Shown in pieces: positions 5,362 through 5,831 of a stretch of 5,831 bases of DNA. The stretch covers positions 1 to 5,831 of the forward strand of contig CALCNY010000133.1 in assembly GCA_937897585.1 (NCBI GenBank), written 5' to 3'. A program made the position numbers and the translations under genes. How positions within the stretch are numbered: position 1 is the stretch's first letter; every line of letters begins with the position of its first letter. A model generated the notes under the pieces. It searched no databases. It was not told where the DNA came from and was given only the letters and a program-made list of their open reading frames with translations. The stretch comes from an uncultured Chitinophagaceae bacterium. Its GTDB lineage: Bacteria > Bacteroidota > Bacteroidia > Chitinophagales > Chitinophagaceae.

Positions 5362-5435
5362 GCCGGGGTAGCTCAGCTGGTTAGAGCACAGGATTCATAA
5401 CCCTGAGGTCGGCAGTTCAAGTCTGCTCCCCGGTA
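5362..5435 (+). tRNA. tRNA with CAU anticodon, most likely elongator tRNA-Met
   Basis: A complete 74-nt cloverleaf is present. The acceptor stem GCCGGGG pairs with CCCCGGT (5428-5434), with a G-U at the first pair, and the discriminator is A5435. The D stem is GCTC/GAGC around AGCTGGTTA. The anticodon arm is CAGGA-TTCATAA-CCCTG with anticodon CAT at 5396-5398 and an A-C mismatch at 31/39. The variable loop is AGGTC. The T arm is GGCAG-TTCAAGT-CTGCT. CCA is not encoded; CTA follows. Initiator tRNA is unlikely because the anticodon stem lacks three G-C pairs and the D stem has C11-G24. The CAU anticodon also fits tRNA-Ile2, where C34 becomes lysidine, and this cannot be excluded from sequence alone. 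Confidence 0.9.
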
Positions 5436-5437
5436 CT

Positions 5438-5480
5438 AAAGAGGATTTTTCAAACAAAATTGAAGAATCCTCTTTTATTA
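5438..5480 (+). terminator. Strong intrinsic terminator after the tRNA
   Basis: A 16-bp stem is formed by 5438-5453 (AAAGAGGATTTTTCAA) and 5460-5475 (TTGAAGAATCCTCTTT) with one G-U pair and a 6-nt loop ACAAAA. It is followed by a short T-rich tail (TTTTATTAT, counting the last stem bases). It begins 3 nt after the tRNA discriminator base, so its A-rich left arm would form the precursor 3' trailer. Confidence 0.85.
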
Positions 5481-5521
5481 TGTCCTCACATCAGCTTGAC
5501 AAAAAAGAAAATAACTCCACA

Positions 5522-5560
5522 AATTGATATCTAAATCTGTTTAGATATTGGTTGTTTTTT
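5522..5560 (+). terminator. Second hairpin with T-tract downstream of the tRNA terminator
   Basis: ATATCTAAA (5527-5535) and TTTAGATAT (5540-5548) form a perfect 9-bp stem with a TCTG loop. It can be extended by three wobble pairs and two A-U pairs to about 14 bp in rightward RNA. TTGTTTTTTG follows (5552-5561). It is AT-only in the core, so weaker than the preceding terminator. It may be a backup terminator or the end of a short transcript from the 5481-5521 interval. Confidence 0.5.
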
Positions 5561-5831
5561 GCATAATAGAAAATTACTTGCCGGATAGTGTTTTTTGAAA
5601 GGGTCGTTTAACTTCAAGTTCGTCGAAAAAAATGAACTATGAAGATACATTCATGTTTTCGAATCCTAAATCAGTGATTAACTATTTTTGAAAAAAAGTT
5701 TTAGCTATAAAAAAATCCAAAGCCTAATTTTTTATTTTACAATCTTTATGGAATAGTTTCAAATAATTTCTTTTAAAACTTCATTTTACTATCTATTGTT
5801 TTTCTTTAACATCGAAGGATTATACTTTACC
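5561..5831. other. AT-rich region without a recognisable gene
   Basis: No open frame with coding character is found; the longest candidates are 39 codons (- strand, 5531-5650) and 19 codons (+ strand, 5632-5691), neither with ribosome site or plausible protein character. The region holds two competing hairpins: 5612-5644, CTTCAAGTTC against GAACTATGAAG, and 5623-5662, TCGAAAA..TGAA against TTCA..TTTTCGA. It also has a TATTTTTG promoter-like word at 5683-5690 and a weak A/T hairpin at 5707-5735. It may be the upstream or leader region of a gene beyond the window end. Confidence 0.5.
5683..5690 (+). promoter_or_regulatory. Promoter-like word TATTTTTG in the gene-free tail
   Basis: TATTTTTG matches TAnnTTTG. 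TTTTCG at 5656-5661, 21 bp upstream, is an imperfect -33. A transcript from here would carry a leader of more than 130 nt before leaving the window. In DNA this AT-rich a chance match is quite likely. Confidence 0.25.

Noticed and set aside
5354..5373. AAGGAG followed by ATG, resembling a ribosome site and start
   Set aside because: The ATG has no spacing from the motif and the frame stops at TAG after three codons, inside the tRNA; the motif is one arm of the leader hairpin.
5531..5650. 39-codon - strand open frame after the tRNA
   Set aside because: Random-looking composition, no Shine-Dalgarno or promoter, and its stop lies inside the hairpin at 5527-5548.
5632..5691. 19-codon + strand open frame
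   Set aside because: Too short, no ribosome site, and it lies within overlapping hairpins; nothing supports translation.
5421..5831. tRNA 3' end as an integration (att) site with a mobile element
   Set aside because: No direct repeat of the tRNA 3' end and no integrase are seen in the remaining window.

Overview
This AT-rich window reads as chromosomal DNA of a Bacteroidota bacterium, probably near the Chitinophagales/Sphingobacteriales. The lineage is inferred from three things. The Bacteroidota-type promoter element TAnnTTTG sits in front of several genes. Shine-Dalgarno sequences are almost absent. The protein types fit: a HisKA_3 kinase with a LuxR-type regulator, a short deoxynucleoside kinase and a free-standing gatC. 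All large genes look intact, and no transposase, phage gene, CRISPR array or rRNA is visible.

Region 1 (1-1769, + strand) is a two-component system. A membrane-anchored HisKA_3 histidine kinase (181-1002) is followed by a NarL/LuxR-type response regulator (1110-1769). A possible 32-residue peptide gene (79-177) ends 3 nt before the kinase start. The kinase-regulator gap holds five copies of a 9-bp tandem repeat inside a small open frame that overlaps the regulator start.

Region 2 (1770-3591, mostly - strand) is a convergent junction carrying an intergenic inverted-repeat element, then a deoxynucleoside kinase (1845-2480) and trpS (2554-3591). A 14-bp palindrome lies upstream of the kinase.

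Region 3 (3592-5277, + strand) starts from a compact divergent promoter region shared with trpS. gatC appears to be transcribed as a leaderless mRNA. It overlaps a MacB/LolD-type ABC ATPase gene by ATGA, and a PduO-type cobalamin adenosyltransferase follows behind its own promoter.

Region 4 (5278-5831) carries a CAU-anticodon tRNA with a promoter, a 5' leader hairpin and a strong intrinsic terminator. About 350 bp of AT-rich, gene-free DNA then runs to the window end. It contains a second hairpin followed by a T-tract and a pair of mutually exclusive hairpins.

Most of the window is housekeeping: tRNA charging (trpS, gatC, tRNA), nucleotide salvage and B12 cofactor activation. The least explained parts are the small open frames tightly abutting the two-component genes and the structured DNA after the tRNA. 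I see no clear evidence of a wholly new multi-gene system.
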